Assembly (NCBI RefSeq): GCF_900115195.1
Contig: NZ_FOVO01000012.1
Coordinates: forward strand, 21,963-85,962
Length of the DNA: 64,000 bases
DNA from: Xenorhabdus japonica
GTDB lineage: Bacteria; Pseudomonadota; Gammaproteobacteria; Enterobacterales; Enterobacteriaceae
Direction: 5' to 3'
The position numbers were made by a program, and so were the translations under genes. Below are positions 8,833-18,217 of the stretch, piece after piece; position 1 is the first letter of the stretch; each line of letters begins with the position of its first letter. The notes beneath the pieces were generated by a model. That model did not search any database, was not told the origin of the DNA, and was given only the letters and a program-made list of their open reading frames with translations.

Positions 8833-11358
8833 ATGAGTTTGATTATTCTTATTGTCTGTAAACGGCTGGCGTTGTTGATGATGATATTGTTAGTAGCATT
8901 GGTAGTGATGGCAACAGGGTTCCTACCTACCGTTGGGTATGCCAGTGAATATTTTGACATTAATGCGCTGGAGATCCATGATCCGTCTGCCCCTCCACCC
9001 GATTTAAGTTATTTTGCAGAGAAAGGGGGCAGTGCGCCAGGAACATACAGGGTTGCTATCCATGTCAACGATCAGGACAAAGGTACACAGGATATCCAAT
9101 TTGTAGTGGGAGCCGAAAAAAAGCTTCAACCCGTCTTATCGGTTCAGCAATTGGTTGACTGGGGAGTCAATATATCTATTTTTGCTGGTTTGAATTCAGA
9201 ATATCAACTTTCTGATTTAGCTGATTTTATCCCTTATGCCAATGCATCATTACAACTGGGACAACAAACTTTGCTGATCACTATTCCTCAGGCAGAAATG
9301 ACAACGTCAGCCCGTGGTGCAATTGATTCATCGCTTTGGCAACAAGGGGAATCAGCGTTATGGGCTAGTTATAACCTTAGTGGTGTTGACATCCGGGGTA
9401 AAAGCGGCTCTGGTACAAATAATCTCTATATGAATTTACGTAGTGGAGTGAATTGGGGAAGCTGGCGCTTACGGAATTATTCTACCTACTATCGAAATTT
9501 TGGCAAAAGTAATGGCGATAAAGCGCATTGGGAAAATCTGAATACATTTTTGCAACGTGATATTCATTCTCTAAAAAGCCAGCTCGTAATTGGTGAGACC
9601 AATACACGAGGAGAGCTGTTTAGTGGATTTGCCTTTCGAGGTGTCACTCTGACATCGGATGATAACATGCTACCCGATAGTCAACGGGGTTTTGCTCCGG
9701 TAGTGAGGGGAATAGCAGAAAGTAATGCTCAGATCACTATTCGTCAAAACGGGCACATTATTTATCAGGCCAATGTTCCACCTGGGGCTTTTGTGATTGA
9801 TGACCTTTATCCTATATCTTCTGGGGGTAATCTGGATGTGGTCATTCAGGAAGCTGATGGTTGTGAACGCCGCCTTGTTCAACCATTTTCATCAATTCCC
9901 GTTATGTTGAGGGAAGGGCAATTCAAATACAGTTTTACGGTGGGTGAATACCGCAATTCGTATGTATATGCCTATCAACCAATCTTTATGCAGAGTGAAG
10001 TTTATTATGGCTTGCCATATGCAACAACTATGTATGGCGGTATGCTGTTGTCTCCAAATTATCAGGCATATGTAGTTGGCGTAGGATACAGTTTTGGTCA
10101 CTGGGGATCTTTGGCATTTGATATCACACAATCACAGGCTGATATTATCAATAAAGGTCAACAACGAGGCTGGGTCTATCGGGCACAGTATGCTAAAGAC
10201 TTCGAAGAGACTGGTACTAATCTGTTTCTGACCAGTTATTATTACCCTTCACCACATTTTTATGATTTTCAGAACGTTAATAACAGTGCGGCATATAATG
10301 AGCCGTCATATCTCAATAAACATAAATTTCAGTTCACACTGAGCCAAAGTTTATCGGATTATGGCAGTCTCTATTTTTCCGGTTACTTGCAGAATGATTG
10401 GGGAAGCAGAGGCACTACCCGCAGTTTGAATGTCGGGTACAACGTAAATTATTCCGATATCCATTACTCGCTGAGTTATACCCAAAATATGAGTCCAGGT
10501 AACTCAATGGTCGATAATCAGCTGGCATTCAATATACAGATTCCACTTGATCGCTGGCAGCCAAGTAGCTGGGCGACTTATAGTATCAATCATAATCGTC
10601 GGGGTGATATCAACCAATCGGTTGGGTTGAGTGGCATGGCCTTAGATAAATTGAATTATTCTCTGCAACAGAGTCACAGTAATAACGGTCAGGGCACTAG
10701 CGGTAATATAAACCTTAGTTATAAAGCCCGTTATGGTGTGTTGTCTGGCGGATATCACTACAGTGATGATTCACAGCAGGTTAGCTATGGTCTCAGAGGG
10801 GGTGTCGTTGCTCATCGTCATGGCTTGACTTGGTCGCAACCGCTGGGTGAAACCATTGTTCTGGTCAAAGCATCTGGAGCTGCTGGCGTTAAAGTCACTG
10901 GCTATAACGGTGTTGAAACTGATGGACAAGGCCATGCAGTATTACCTTATGCCAGCCCTTATCACCGTAATCGTGTCGCCTTATCACCGAATTCTTTTGG
11001 GGAGGGGGTGGATATTGAGTCTAATATCCAGACTGTTATTCCAACACAGGGAGCCATAGTCTTGGCTGACTTCCAAACAAGGATCGGCCGCCGAGTGTTG
11101 TTTAATTTGACTCACCAGGGCAAACCTATTCCTTTTGGTGCAATAGCTACCTTGAATGAGGAAAATACATTCCACTCTTTTACTGCAAATCAGAGTATTG
11201 TTGGCAATGGGGGGGAAGTTTATTTCGGAGGTGTTCCAGAACAAGGTCAATTATCTGTTCAATGGGGGAGTGGTCAGTTTGAACAATGTAAAATTCCTTT
11301 TCTTTTGCCAAAAAGTAAAGCAATGGTGGTTTCAATAAAGGCTGATTGTCATCCATAA
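8833..11358 (+). CDS. Outer membrane fimbrial usher
   Basis: An outer-membrane 24-strand pore that recruits chaperone-subunit complexes and secretes the assembled fibre. The length of 841 residues is normal. After a hydrophobic leader comes the periplasmic N-terminal domain starting SEYFDINALEIHD, a long beta-barrel with the plug-domain stretch RGFAPVVRGIAESNA, and the C-terminal domains with the GVDIESN and GRRVLFNL signatures. The conserved C-terminal Cys pair is seen in EQCKIPF and IKADCHP. It sits between chaperone and adhesin genes, and the reading frame is intact, so the operon looks functional. Confidence 0.95.
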   Translation: MSLIILIVCKRLALLMMILLVALVVMATGFLPTVGYASEYFDINALEIHDPSAPPPDLSYFAEKGGSAPGTYRVAIHVNDQDKGTQDIQFVVGAEKKLQPVLSVQQLVDWGVNISIFAGLNSEYQLSDLADFIPYANASLQLGQQTLLITIPQAEMTTSARGAIDSSLWQQGESALWASYNLSGVDIRGKSGSGTNNLYMNLRSGVNWGSWRLRNYSTYYRNFGKSNGDKAHWENLNTFLQRDIHSLKSQLVIGETNTRGELFSGFAFRGVTLTSDDNMLPDSQRGFAPVVRGIAESNAQITIRQNGHIIYQANVPPGAFVIDDLYPISSGGNLDVVIQEADGCERRLVQPFSSIPVMLREGQFKYSFTVGEYRNSYVYAYQPIFMQSEVYYGLPYATTMYGGMLLSPNYQAYVVGVGYSFGHWGSLAFDITQSQADIINKGQQRGWVYRAQYAKDFEETGTNLFLTSYYYPSPHFYDFQNVNNSAAYNEPSYLNKHKFQFTLSQSLSDYGSLYFSGYLQNDWGSRGTTRSLNVGYNVNYSDIHYSLSYTQNMSPGNSMVDNQLAFNIQIPLDRWQPSSWATYSINHNRRGDINQSVGLSGMALDKLNYSLQQSHSNNGQGTSGNINLSYKARYGVLSGGYHYSDDSQQVSYGLRGGVVAHRHGLTWSQPLGETIVLVKASGAAGVKVTGYNGVETDGQGHAVLPYASPYHRNRVALSPNSFGEGVDIESNIQTVIPTQGAIVLADFQTRIGRRVLFNLTHQGKPIPFGAIATLNEENTFHSFTANQSIVGNGGEVYFGGVPEQGQLSVQWGSGQFEQCKIPFLLPKSKAMVVSIKADCHP

Positions 11359-11421
11359 AGGTAAATCATCATATTTTTTAAGAAATGCGACATAATGATA
11401 ATTTATAAATAAAGGTTGTTG

Positions 11422-12438
11422 ATGAATATATCTATTTTTTCATGGTTACTGTTTGTACCAATATTTGTTTCCCCCTATGCGGGTGCTTATGCTGATGTCT
11501 CTTGTACAGCACCTTCTCAAGCATTGAATTCACATAAGATATCAGTTCCTGTACATGTGCCTGTAGGCCAAGAACTGGAAAAATCGGATAATAGATTAAG
11601 GCTGGATGCAAGCCCTATGATTACTTGTCAAGGTAAGTCTCTGGACAAGACTGAGGCTGTTCTTGGTATCAAGGCAACTGGAATTTTGTCACAATCTATC
11701 GGAGGAAAAAGCGTCTTTTTGTTGGGTGACAGTGGCATTGGGTATGCAATTAGAGGCTTAACTGGTAATCCTAGTGAGAGAAAATATATACAAAAAGGTG
11801 GTGATAGTGTGAAGCTTACAACTACTGCTTTTCGAGATCATAAAGAGCCAATTAATGTTGGAATTGCACTTGTATTTTACCGTATTGGTCAAATAAAACC
11901 TGGCAAATATCTTCCCCAGCCTGTGGCAATAGCGACTGTAAATTTACGAAATCTTGGTGGAAGTGGTTTAGGTAAATCTATTGAAGTAGGAAAGTTCAGC
12001 ACTGGCAATATAGTCGTTGAATCACGATCTTGTACTTTTGATAACAATCCAATTCCTGTCGCATTAGAATCGATAACAAGCATGCAGTTACCTAAAGTAG
12101 GTTCTACTGCAGCGGAAAAAGCATTTAATATACCTTTAAATTGCGACGCACGTATTAAAGTTAACATGCTTTTGCGGGCAGGTTCTCAAGGAGCCTATGA
12201 TTCCCCAAAAGGGATTATCAAACTTAATTCTAATGCCAATGCGGCTGGTGGTGTTGGTATCCAAATTTTGGATGGGGATAAGACAAACCCAATACCTCTT
12301 GGTACAAAAATTGAATATATCAAAACTATAATAGAAGGGCCTGTCAATATTCCTTTAAAAGCGCGTTATTATCGATATGGCAATGTTAAAGAAGGGGTAG
12401 CTAATGCGACAGCGACATTTACCATGAGTTATGAGTAA
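11422..12438 (+). CDS. Two-domain fimbrial tip adhesin
   Basis: The last gene of the fimbrial operon. The start is the ATG at 11422 with AAAGG seven bases upstream; the two TTG codons before it are less likely. The 339-residue precursor has a signal peptide (MNISIFSWLLFVPIF). Residues about 27-205 form a domain with no close match I can name, presumed to be receptor-binding. From about residue 208 (RSCTFDNNPIPVALES) a pilin domain follows with its Cys pair (SCTF, LNCDA) and the ending ATFTMSYE with penultimate Tyr. This lectin-plus-pilin plan is typical of FimH-like tip proteins, but the N-terminal half does not resemble FimH closely. The host receptor is unknown. Confidence 0.8.
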   Translation: MNISIFSWLLFVPIFVSPYAGAYADVSCTAPSQALNSHKISVPVHVPVGQELEKSDNRLRLDASPMITCQGKSLDKTEAVLGIKATGILSQSIGGKSVFLLGDSGIGYAIRGLTGNPSERKYIQKGGDSVKLTTTAFRDHKEPINVGIALVFYRIGQIKPGKYLPQPVAIATVNLRNLGGSGLGKSIEVGKFSTGNIVVESRSCTFDNNPIPVALESITSMQLPKVGSTAAEKAFNIPLNCDARIKVNMLLRAGSQGAYDSPKGIIKLNSNANAAGGVGIQILDGDKTNPIPLGTKIEYIKTIIEGPVNIPLKARYYRYGNVKEGVANATATFTMSYE

Positions 12439-12679
12439 TATCAACCTTCATTTATGATTGATATTAATATTCTATCTGCAAATAAGGTTACATACTTGTT
12501 TTAAAAAATTATGTAACTAAATGAATTTTATCTATTTTTAATAGCTCATTCCATTCTAATTTACCTATTATTTATCTGTAATCATTATTTCCATTGATGA
12601 AATATAATTGCTATGAAAATTTATTTTTGTTTATGATTTTGTGAATAAATTCACAATGCGGCACTAAAAAAAGTGTAGT

Positions 12680-12699
12680 GAGAATTGTTCTCTTTTTTG
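12680..12699 (+). terminator. Terminator of the fimbrial operon
   Basis: GAGAA (12680-12684), TTG loop, TTCTC (12688-12692), followed at once by TTTTTT. The stem is short but the T-tract is good. It lies about 240 bases after the adhesin stop, in a 358-base spacer (12439-12796) that is otherwise AT-rich and empty apart from the next hairpin. Confidence 0.6.
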
Positions 12700-12727
12700 T
12701 AAGGAGAATAATATAAATATACAGAAA

Positions 12728-12764
12728 CAGACCCCTTATTATTACTAATAAACCAAGAGGTCTG
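12728..12764 (-). terminator. Hairpin downstream of flgN
   Basis: CAGACCCCTT (12728-12737) pairs with AAGAGGTCTG (12755-12764) with one mismatch and a 17-base loop. Read on the minus strand it is followed by a T-rich stretch, as expected for the end of the flgAMN transcript unit(s). A moderate candidate. Confidence 0.5.
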
Positions 12765-12796
12765 TAAAGATTACTGCTTAAGCAGTAAACGAATAA

Positions 12797-13237
12797 TCAA
12801 ACGCTGATCTTGTGGCCTGACAGTGCTGAATTGTGACGGGCTTGGCCGTCTGCACCATAAAGAGAAGGGCTGTGGTGACTTTTCAGAAAAGCAATTGCCT
12901 TACTGTTCAACTCAATATGTTGATCCAGCAAAAAACCATTATGCGAATTTAAATCACGGATGCGTTTAATAGATTGGCTAATTTGACCCCATAATACTGC
13001 CAATCTTTCACAGTCAGCATATGGTACATCTATTTTCAGCGTTTCATTTAATTGCTGGCGTTTTCGTTCAGCGTGATCAAGTGCCGAAAGCAAAAATGTT
13101 TTTTGTTCCGTCACACGATGTAAATGATTTGCCTCAATAAAACCTTCGCTCAGTATGCGCTGTTCTTCTGCCATAGTTTGCGAAAGCGAATTTAAGTGTG
13201 CGCTCTGCTGTTCAAGCAAGAGTTGAAGTTCTTTCAT
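12797..13237 (-). CDS. flgN: Flagellar export chaperone FlgN
   Basis: A cytoplasmic chaperone that binds the C-terminal regions of the hook-filament junction proteins FlgK and FlgL and delivers them to the export gate. The 146 residues match the family's small, alpha-helical build: the N-terminal half (MKELQLLLEQQSAHLNSL) and the middle helices are Gln/Leu/Glu-rich coiled coil. It lies 26 bases after flgM on the same strand, the usual flgM-flgN pair. Its clients flgK and flgL are in this window. No anomaly seen. Confidence 0.92.
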   Translation of the reverse strand: MKELQLLLEQQSAHLNSLSQTMAEEQRILSEGFIEANHLHRVTEQKTFLLSALDHAERKRQQLNETLKIDVPYADCERLAVLWGQISQSIKRIRDLNSHNGFLLDQHIELNSKAIAFLKSHHSPSLYGADGQARHNSALSGHKISV

Positions 13238-13263
13238 TTACGGCTCTTTATAATTTCGATGGT

Positions 13264-13563
13264 TTATTTATCATATTCCATGTTTTCAAGGGCCTCCCTG
13301 AATAGGGCATCAGCAATTTTACCGCTGTCCATCGTCAGTGTTCCCTTTGCAATGGCTTCTTTCAATTGTTGCACTTTCTGGATATTAATATCTTGGCTAC
13401 TTGGTTGGACGAGCTTTTTCTGCGCTTCGCTCAGCTTGACTTGTGTATCGGCGCTTTTTTCGGCGACAGCCACAATTCTGCGAGCGCTCTGAGCACCTTC
13501 ATTGGCATCGCGCTGTTGTAAAGCTGCAATGGCCAGTAGAGGTTGAGTGCGTTCAATACTCAT
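13264..13563 (-). CDS. flgM: Anti-sigma-28 factor FlgM
   Basis: FlgM binds FliA (sigma-28) and keeps late flagellar genes off until the hook-basal body is complete, when FlgM itself is exported. The 99-residue product starts MSIERTQPLL and has the FlgM core: VKLSEAQKKLVQP, then DINIQKVQQLKEAIAKGT, then DSGKIADALF and an acidic end, which is the sigma-binding C-terminal half. A family-typical N-terminus that is mostly unstructured precedes it. It is followed by flgN and preceded by flgA at 122 bases; I did not find a convincing sigma-28 promoter in that gap. Confidence 0.95.
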   Translation of the reverse strand: MSIERTQPLLAIAALQQRDANEGAQSARRIVAVAEKSADTQVKLSEAQKKLVQPSSQDINIQKVQQLKEAIAKGTLTMDSGKIADALFREALENMEYDK

Positions 13564-13685
13564 AATTGTAATCCTTTAATCAGGCATTATTTATTTGTCT
13601 TAGGTAGCAGGCGATATACCGCTGGCATGCCTGTAAATCTTGGTCTGTTGATTATATCGGCTTGCAGAAATAAAACTTTAACCAT

Positions 13686-14357
13686 TTATAACCCCATTTT
13701 TACACTGCCATTTTCTTGAGCTTTACCCGTAATAACCTGTCCGGAGTTCAGGCGGACACGGATATTATCAAAACTCGCGGCGTTGTTAATCGCTTTTCCT
13801 TCGTAACGCACCTGAAAATGATGTCCATCTACGGTGACGACCACATTTTGTCCGGCTTTAATCGCCCAGGGACGCCGAATCATGTTGCGTGTAATGAATT
13901 GTCCGGCAGGTATGTTGCGGATCGCAATACCATTTTGTATGGCCTTTCTGTTACGGATTATGTTGTTTGGCAGTTTATCTAAGGACCCTGTTTTTACTTG
14001 AAAATCTTTTTCTGTCAGGACGGCATTGCGGTTAATGGCTCGCTTAGAAACCAAATAAGGTCCAGTAACATTAATGTACGCCTGAAGAAAACGACGTTGC
14101 TGACCACAAGTTACAGGGATGGAAAGGTTACCCCAATTTTTGTTGCCAATTGACGGTTGTATTTCAGGATATTCACAAGTCGGCCATTGTTGTTCAGGCG
14201 TTTTGATTTCCACTGAGACTTTATGGCCCGGCGTGTGATGTATCTGCCTGAAATAGTCAGTTATCAATTGCGGTAAGTTATTCCCCCAAGCCAAAGAACT
14301 GCCAAAAAACAGATTAAGAAAAAAAGTAAATAACCCGATAAATTTTAACGCAGGCAT
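13686..14357 (-). CDS. flgA: Flagellar P-ring assembly chaperone FlgA
   Basis: A periplasmic protein that helps FlgI assemble into the P ring. The 223-residue precursor has a signal peptide (MPALKFIGLFTFFLNLFFG, cleavage near SLAWG). The C-terminal half is the SAF-type domain: AINRNAVLTEKDF, then RNIPAGQFITRNMIRRPWAIKAGQ, ending in the conserved G-x-V-I-T-G-K-A pattern. Length and features are normal. It is transcribed divergently from flgB across 301 bases. Confidence 0.95.
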   Translation of the reverse strand: MPALKFIGLFTFFLNLFFGSSLAWGNNLPQLITDYFRQIHHTPGHKVSVEIKTPEQQWPTCEYPEIQPSIGNKNWGNLSIPVTCGQQRRFLQAYINVTGPYLVSKRAINRNAVLTEKDFQVKTGSLDKLPNNIIRNRKAIQNGIAIRNIPAGQFITRNMIRRPWAIKAGQNVVVTVDGHHFQVRYEGKAINNAASFDNIRVRLNSGQVITGKAQENGSVKMGL

Positions 14358-14658
14358 TTCACCACCTTAACCTCATCAGCGAACCATGATCTCAAAAAAT
14401 ATTCATTACCTGTTGGATGTTAATAGTGTAACGCGATTGATTATTCGTTAATGGAATAAATAGCAATTCAATTTGTTTCTATTCTTCGAATCACCTTTTT
14501 CTTCTGCGTTTATTCTGTTAGCTGCTTGGAGCTTATACCCAGCAGATTTCATGTACCGAGCCGTTAATAAAGTGGTTACATGAATGATGAAAAGAGGGCG
14601 ATAAGCTCTTGATGCATTATTGGGGGCAACCCCTACAGAACAGATCCAAGGGAGGAAT
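14358..14658. promoter_or_regulatory. flgA / flgB divergent control region
   Basis: This 301-base region must carry the class 2 promoters, expected to be FlhDC-dependent from the enteric model. I cannot place FlhDC boxes by eye. At 14540-14560 the string TATACCCAGCAGATTTCA resembles one end of the ERIC-like repeats seen elsewhere, but no matching second half was found. Confidence 0.5.
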
Positions 14659-15075
14659 ATGCTCGATAAATTAGATGCCGCTTTTCAATTTCGACAAGAA
14701 GCGTTGGTACTTCGCAGCCAGCGGCAGGAAATTTTGTCTGCCAATATTGCCAATGCAGATACTCCTGGCTATCAGGCGCGAGATATCGATTTTGCTGATC
14801 AACTGGAAAAGGTGATGGCACATGGTCATGTATCGGGAAATGGAATTGAGCTAACTCTGACTTCCGATCGACATATTCCCGGTCAGTATGAAAAAAGTTT
14901 GGAGATGGATTTGCTGTATCGGGTGCCATTCCAGACAGCCATGGATGGAAATACCGTTGACATGGATATGGAACGTAGCAATTTCGCAGATAACAGCCTG
15001 AAATATCAAGCCGAACTGACTATGATGAATGCGCAAATTAAAAGCATGATGTCAGTTCTACAGTCACAAGGATAA
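14659..15075 (+). CDS. flgB: Flagellar proximal rod protein FlgB
   Basis: FlgB is one of the rod proteins of the basal body, exported by the flagellar type III system and assembled in the periplasm. The start is the ATG at 14659 ([16 protein letters not shown]), with GGAGG four bases upstream; the longer TTG frame is rejected. The 138 residues match the family. The N-terminal rod signature is [19 protein letters not shown], and the C-terminal amphipathic helix ([21 protein letters not shown]) is as expected for axial proteins. First gene of flgBCDEFGHIJ; 5 bases before flgC. Confidence 0.97.
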   Translation: MLDKLDAAFQFRQEALVLRSQRQEILSANIANADTPGYQARDIDFADQLEKVMAHGHVSGNGIELTLTSDRHIPGQYEKSLEMDLLYRVPFQTAMDGNTVDMDMERSNFADNSLKYQAELTMMNAQIKSMMSVLQSQG

Positions 15076-15080
15076 CGGGA

Positions 15081-15485
15081 ATGTCTCTACTCAGTGTTTT
15101 TGATATTGCCAGCTCTGCGCTCACCGCTCAGTCCCAGCGACTGAACGTCAGCGCCAGTAATATGGCGAATGCCGATAGTATCGTAGGGCCGGATGGCGAG
15201 CCCTATCGTGCCAAGCAGGTAGTTTTCCGTGTCGCTGCGCCAGCAGGGCAGGAAATTGGCGGTGTTCGCGTCAGCGAAGTAGTGGATGATCCCACGCCTT
15301 TCCGTCTTGAGTATCAACCGGGTCATCCGCTGGCCGATGAGAAAGGTTATGTCCGTATGCCGAATGTGGATGTTGTCGGGGAAATGGTCAATACCATCTC
15401 TGCTTCCCGTAGCTATCAGGCGAATGTTGAAGTGTTGAACACTACTAAGTCCATCATGTTGAAAACGCTGACACTGGGTCAGTAA
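15081..15485 (+). CDS. flgC: Flagellar proximal rod protein FlgC
   Basis: A 134-residue rod protein. The N-terminal motif [21 protein letters not shown] is the flagellar basal-body rod signature, and the C-terminal [21 protein letters not shown] helix is the partner segment that forms the rod coiled coil. It lies 5 bases after flgB and 13 before flgD. The length equals the E. coli protein and nothing is unusual. Confidence 0.97.
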   Translation: MSLLSVFDIASSALTAQSQRLNVSASNMANADSIVGPDGEPYRAKQVVFRVAAPAGQEIGGVRVSEVVDDPTPFRLEYQPGHPLADEKGYVRMPNVDVVGEMVNTISASRSYQANVEVLNTTKSIMLKTLTLGQ

Positions 15486-15498
15486 CAGGAATTCCATT

Positions 15499-16194
15499 AT
15501 GGCAGTAACCACTTCAATCAATGATTCATTGGATAATACTACGGTAGGTGAGCTTGCTCCCGCGAGTAAAATCAAACCACAAAGCAGCGACGATATTAAA
15601 GATAATTTCTTGAATTTATTAATCGCTCAGCTCAAAAACCAAGATCCAACCAATCCAATGCAAAATAATGAGATAACCGCTCAGATTGCACAGATCAGTA
15701 CCGTTGAAGGTATTGAAAAACTCAATAAAACACTGGGAACTGTTGTCGGGCAGATGGACAACCATCAAGCAATGCAAACGACATCGCTGATTGGTCGTGA
15801 TGTCATGATTCCCGGCGATAAGATTTTAGTCGGTTCCAGTGAAGAAAAAGGCATCGACATCAGTCGATATGGTGTTGAGCTGCCCCGACCTGCCGATAAT
15901 GTCAAAGTCATAATAAAAAGCAAAGATGGCGCAGTTGTTCGGGAAATGAATATTGGCAATTTAAATGCTGGTGTTCATAAATTTTTATGGGATGGCAAAG
16001 ACGCAGATGGCAGGGAAGTGCCAGACGGTGCGTATAACTTCACCGTTTCCGCAAGCTATCAGGGTGACGCGTTGGTGACACATTCGTTAACGTCTGCTCA
16101 AGTTTTAGGCGTTACGCGGAGTGAGGATGGCACTAAATTAGATTTAGGGCTGGCGGGTACGGTAACCATGGATAAAGTTCGTCAGATTCTTTAA
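15499..16194 (+). CDS. flgD: Flagellar hook cap protein FlgD
   Basis: FlgD caps the growing hook and allows FlgE to polymerise, then leaves the structure. The 231-residue product has the conserved N-terminal export/cap segment (DNFLNLLIAQLKNQDPTNPM, then NNEITAQIAQIS) and the C-terminal Tudor/Fn3-like part with HKFLWDGKDADGREVPDGAYNF, the FlgD Ig-like signature. It is followed by flgE after 15 bases with a GGAGG ribosome site. Confidence 0.97.
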   Translation: MAVTTSINDSLDNTTVGELAPASKIKPQSSDDIKDNFLNLLIAQLKNQDPTNPMQNNEITAQIAQISTVEGIEKLNKTLGTVVGQMDNHQAMQTTSLIGRDVMIPGDKILVGSSEEKGIDISRYGVELPRPADNVKVIIKSKDGAVVREMNIGNLNAGVHKFLWDGKDADGREVPDGAYNFTVSASYQGDALVTHSLTSAQVLGVTRSEDGTKLDLGLAGTVTMDKVRQIL

Positions 16195-16209
16195 TTAAAC
16201 GGAGGACAT

Positions 16210-17418
16210 ATGTCTTTTTCACAAGCGGTTAGTGGTTTGAATACTGCAGCGAGTAATTTGGATGTTATTGGTAATAACATCGCAAACTCAGCAACATTTG
16301 GCTTTAAATCCAGCTCTGCTGCTTTTGCAGATATTTTCAGCGGCTCAGAAGTGGGTTTGGGTGTTAAAGTTTCTGGCATGCTACAGAACTTTAAAGATGG
16401 CTCAACCACTAAGACTAATCGCCAGTTGGATATGGCAATTACACAGGGCGGTTTTTTCCGCATGCAGGATTCCAACGGTGATATTTTCTATTCCCGTAAC
16501 GGTCAGTTCCAAATGGATGAAGAACGTAATCTGATCAATATGCAGGGCATGAAGCTCACAGGTTATCCGGCAGTAAACGGAGAAATTCAGCAAGGCAGAG
16601 CGGTGGAGCCACTTTCGATTCCACAGGATATATTGAATGCGAAAGCAACTACAAAAGCCGAGTTGAAAGTTACCCTGAAATCAACACACTCAGTAATTGA
16701 TCAGACGACACATGCCTTTGATCCAAATAATCCAGATACTTTTAGCTACAATACATCTCTGCAAGTTTATGACAGTCTGGGCAATCAACATGATATCAAT
16801 ATATTCTTCGTGAAAAGAGACGATAATAAATGGGAATTTATTGCTAAGGATAATTCTGTAGAGGTTTCTGACTTTAAGAAATTGGGTGATGTGCAATTTG
16901 ACGGCAATGGTCAAATGGTCGGCACCAATAATGCATTTACATTCGATGTAGCATCTCTGAATGGTTCAAATGATGCAAAAATCACCCTCGATTTTTCTGG
17001 TAGTAAACAGCAGAATGTTGGGACAGATGGTGCCTCCAATCCAGTACAAGATGGCTATACCGCAGGTAGTTTCTCTGAGTACACTGTGGAGGATGACGGC
17101 AAAATTTATGGTAAATATTCCAACAACGAGAGACAAGTATTAGGTCAGGTGGTACTGGCAAACTTTGCTAACCCTGAAGGTTTGGCTGCACAAGGCAATA
17201 ACGTCTGGGTAGAATCCGGTGCATCTGGCAGCCCGGTTGTGGGTGTCGCAGGTTCGGGTAACTTCGGTAAGCTGATAGGTGGTGCGCTGGAAGCCTCTAA
17301 CGTAGATCTGAGCCAAGAGCTGGTCAATATGATCGTCGCCCAGCGTAACTATCAATCCAACGCCCAGACCATCAAGACGCAGGACCAAATTCTGCAAACG
17401 CTGGTCAGCATGCGTTAA
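16210..17418 (+). CDS. flgE: Flagellar hook protein FlgE
   Basis: FlgE builds the curved universal joint between rod and filament. The 402-residue protein begins MSFSQAVSGLNTAASNLDV with the INSA-like rod/hook N-terminus and ends with ELVNMIVAQRNYQSNAQTIKTQDQILQTL, the axial C-terminal helix. The central domain carries NGQFQMDEERNLIN. GGAGG lies 6 bases before the ATG. Length is close to the E. coli FlgE, and its place between flgD and flgF is canonical. Confidence 0.98.
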   Translation: MSFSQAVSGLNTAASNLDVIGNNIANSATFGFKSSSAAFADIFSGSEVGLGVKVSGMLQNFKDGSTTKTNRQLDMAITQGGFFRMQDSNGDIFYSRNGQFQMDEERNLINMQGMKLTGYPAVNGEIQQGRAVEPLSIPQDILNAKATTKAELKVTLKSTHSVIDQTTHAFDPNNPDTFSYNTSLQVYDSLGNQHDINIFFVKRDDNKWEFIAKDNSVEVSDFKKLGDVQFDGNGQMVGTNNAFTFDVASLNGSNDAKITLDFSGSKQQNVGTDGASNPVQDGYTAGSFSEYTVEDDGKIYGKYSNNERQVLGQVVLANFANPEGLAAQGNNVWVESGASGSPVVGVAGSGNFGKLIGGALEASNVDLSQELVNMIVAQRNYQSNAQTIKTQDQILQTLVSMR

Positions 17419-17439
17419 TAAGCTCAGGCGGATAGCTTT

Positions 17440-18195
17440 ATGGATCACGTTATTTATACCGCTATGGGAGCAGCACGCCAAACGCTGGAGCATCAGGCTG
17501 TTACTGCCAACAATCTGGCCAATGCGTCAACGCCGGGCTTCAAAGCTCAGCTTGCAGCACTACGCGCCGTACCGATTGAAGGTGAAACCCTGCCAACACG
17601 TACATTGACCGTTGCTTCTACCCCTGGCATGGATAGCCGTCAAGGACCAATGAATTATACCTCCCGCCCGTTGGATGTGGCTGTCGGACAAGGCGGCTTT
17701 CTGGCTGTCCAGCTTGAAGATGGGACGGAAGCCTATACCCGCAACGGCGGTATCCAGATTTCACCCGAAGGGCAATTGATGGTGCAGGGGCGCATGTTGA
17801 TGGGCGAAAATGGGCCGATTGATGTTCCACCGCAGGCTGAACTGACTATTGCCGCCGATGGTGCCATCTCAGCCCTGATTGCCAGCGATCCGCCAACATT
17901 GTTGGGGCAGATTGGCAAACTGAAAATCGTTAAACCTGAAGCCAATCAAGTGGTACGGGGCGATAATGGTTTGTTTCACTTAACACCACAGGCGCAGGAA
18001 CAGCAGGGCAATGAATTGGCGGCCAGCACGGAAGTGAAAATCATGCCGGGTGTACTGGAAGGCAGTAATGTCAATCCAGTGGAAAGCATGGTGAACATGA
18101 TCGCCAACGCGCGTCGCTTTGAGATGCAGATGAAAGTCATACACAATTCCGATGAAAATGCACAGCGGGCTAATCAAATTCTCGCCATGAACTGA
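17440..18195 (+). CDS. flgF: Flagellar proximal rod protein FlgF
   Basis: A 251-residue rod protein. The N-terminal signature is [20 protein letters not shown], followed by the FlgF/G-type domain ([23 protein letters not shown]) and the C-terminal helix VEGSNVNP-type segment seen here as [25 protein letters not shown]. It lies 21 bases after flgE and 22 before flgG. Normal length and no anomaly. Confidence 0.97.
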   Translation: MDHVIYTAMGAARQTLEHQAVTANNLANASTPGFKAQLAALRAVPIEGETLPTRTLTVASTPGMDSRQGPMNYTSRPLDVAVGQGGFLAVQLEDGTEAYTRNGGIQISPEGQLMVQGRMLMGENGPIDVPPQAELTIAADGAISALIASDPPTLLGQIGKLKIVKPEANQVVRGDNGLFHLTPQAQEQQGNELAASTEVKIMPGVLEGSNVNPVESMVNMIANARRFEMQMKVIHNSDENAQRANQILAMN

Positions 18196-18217
18196 ATCGG
18201 GAACAGGGGATAAATTC

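Noticed and set aside
13564..13685. Sigma-28 promoter upstream of flgM
   Set aside because: A string GCCTGATT with a poor -35 and wrong spacing was seen; too weak to call.
14540..14560. ERIC-like repeat end between flgA and flgB
   Set aside because: Only about 18 bases resemble one end and no matching second half is present, so it is not called as an element.
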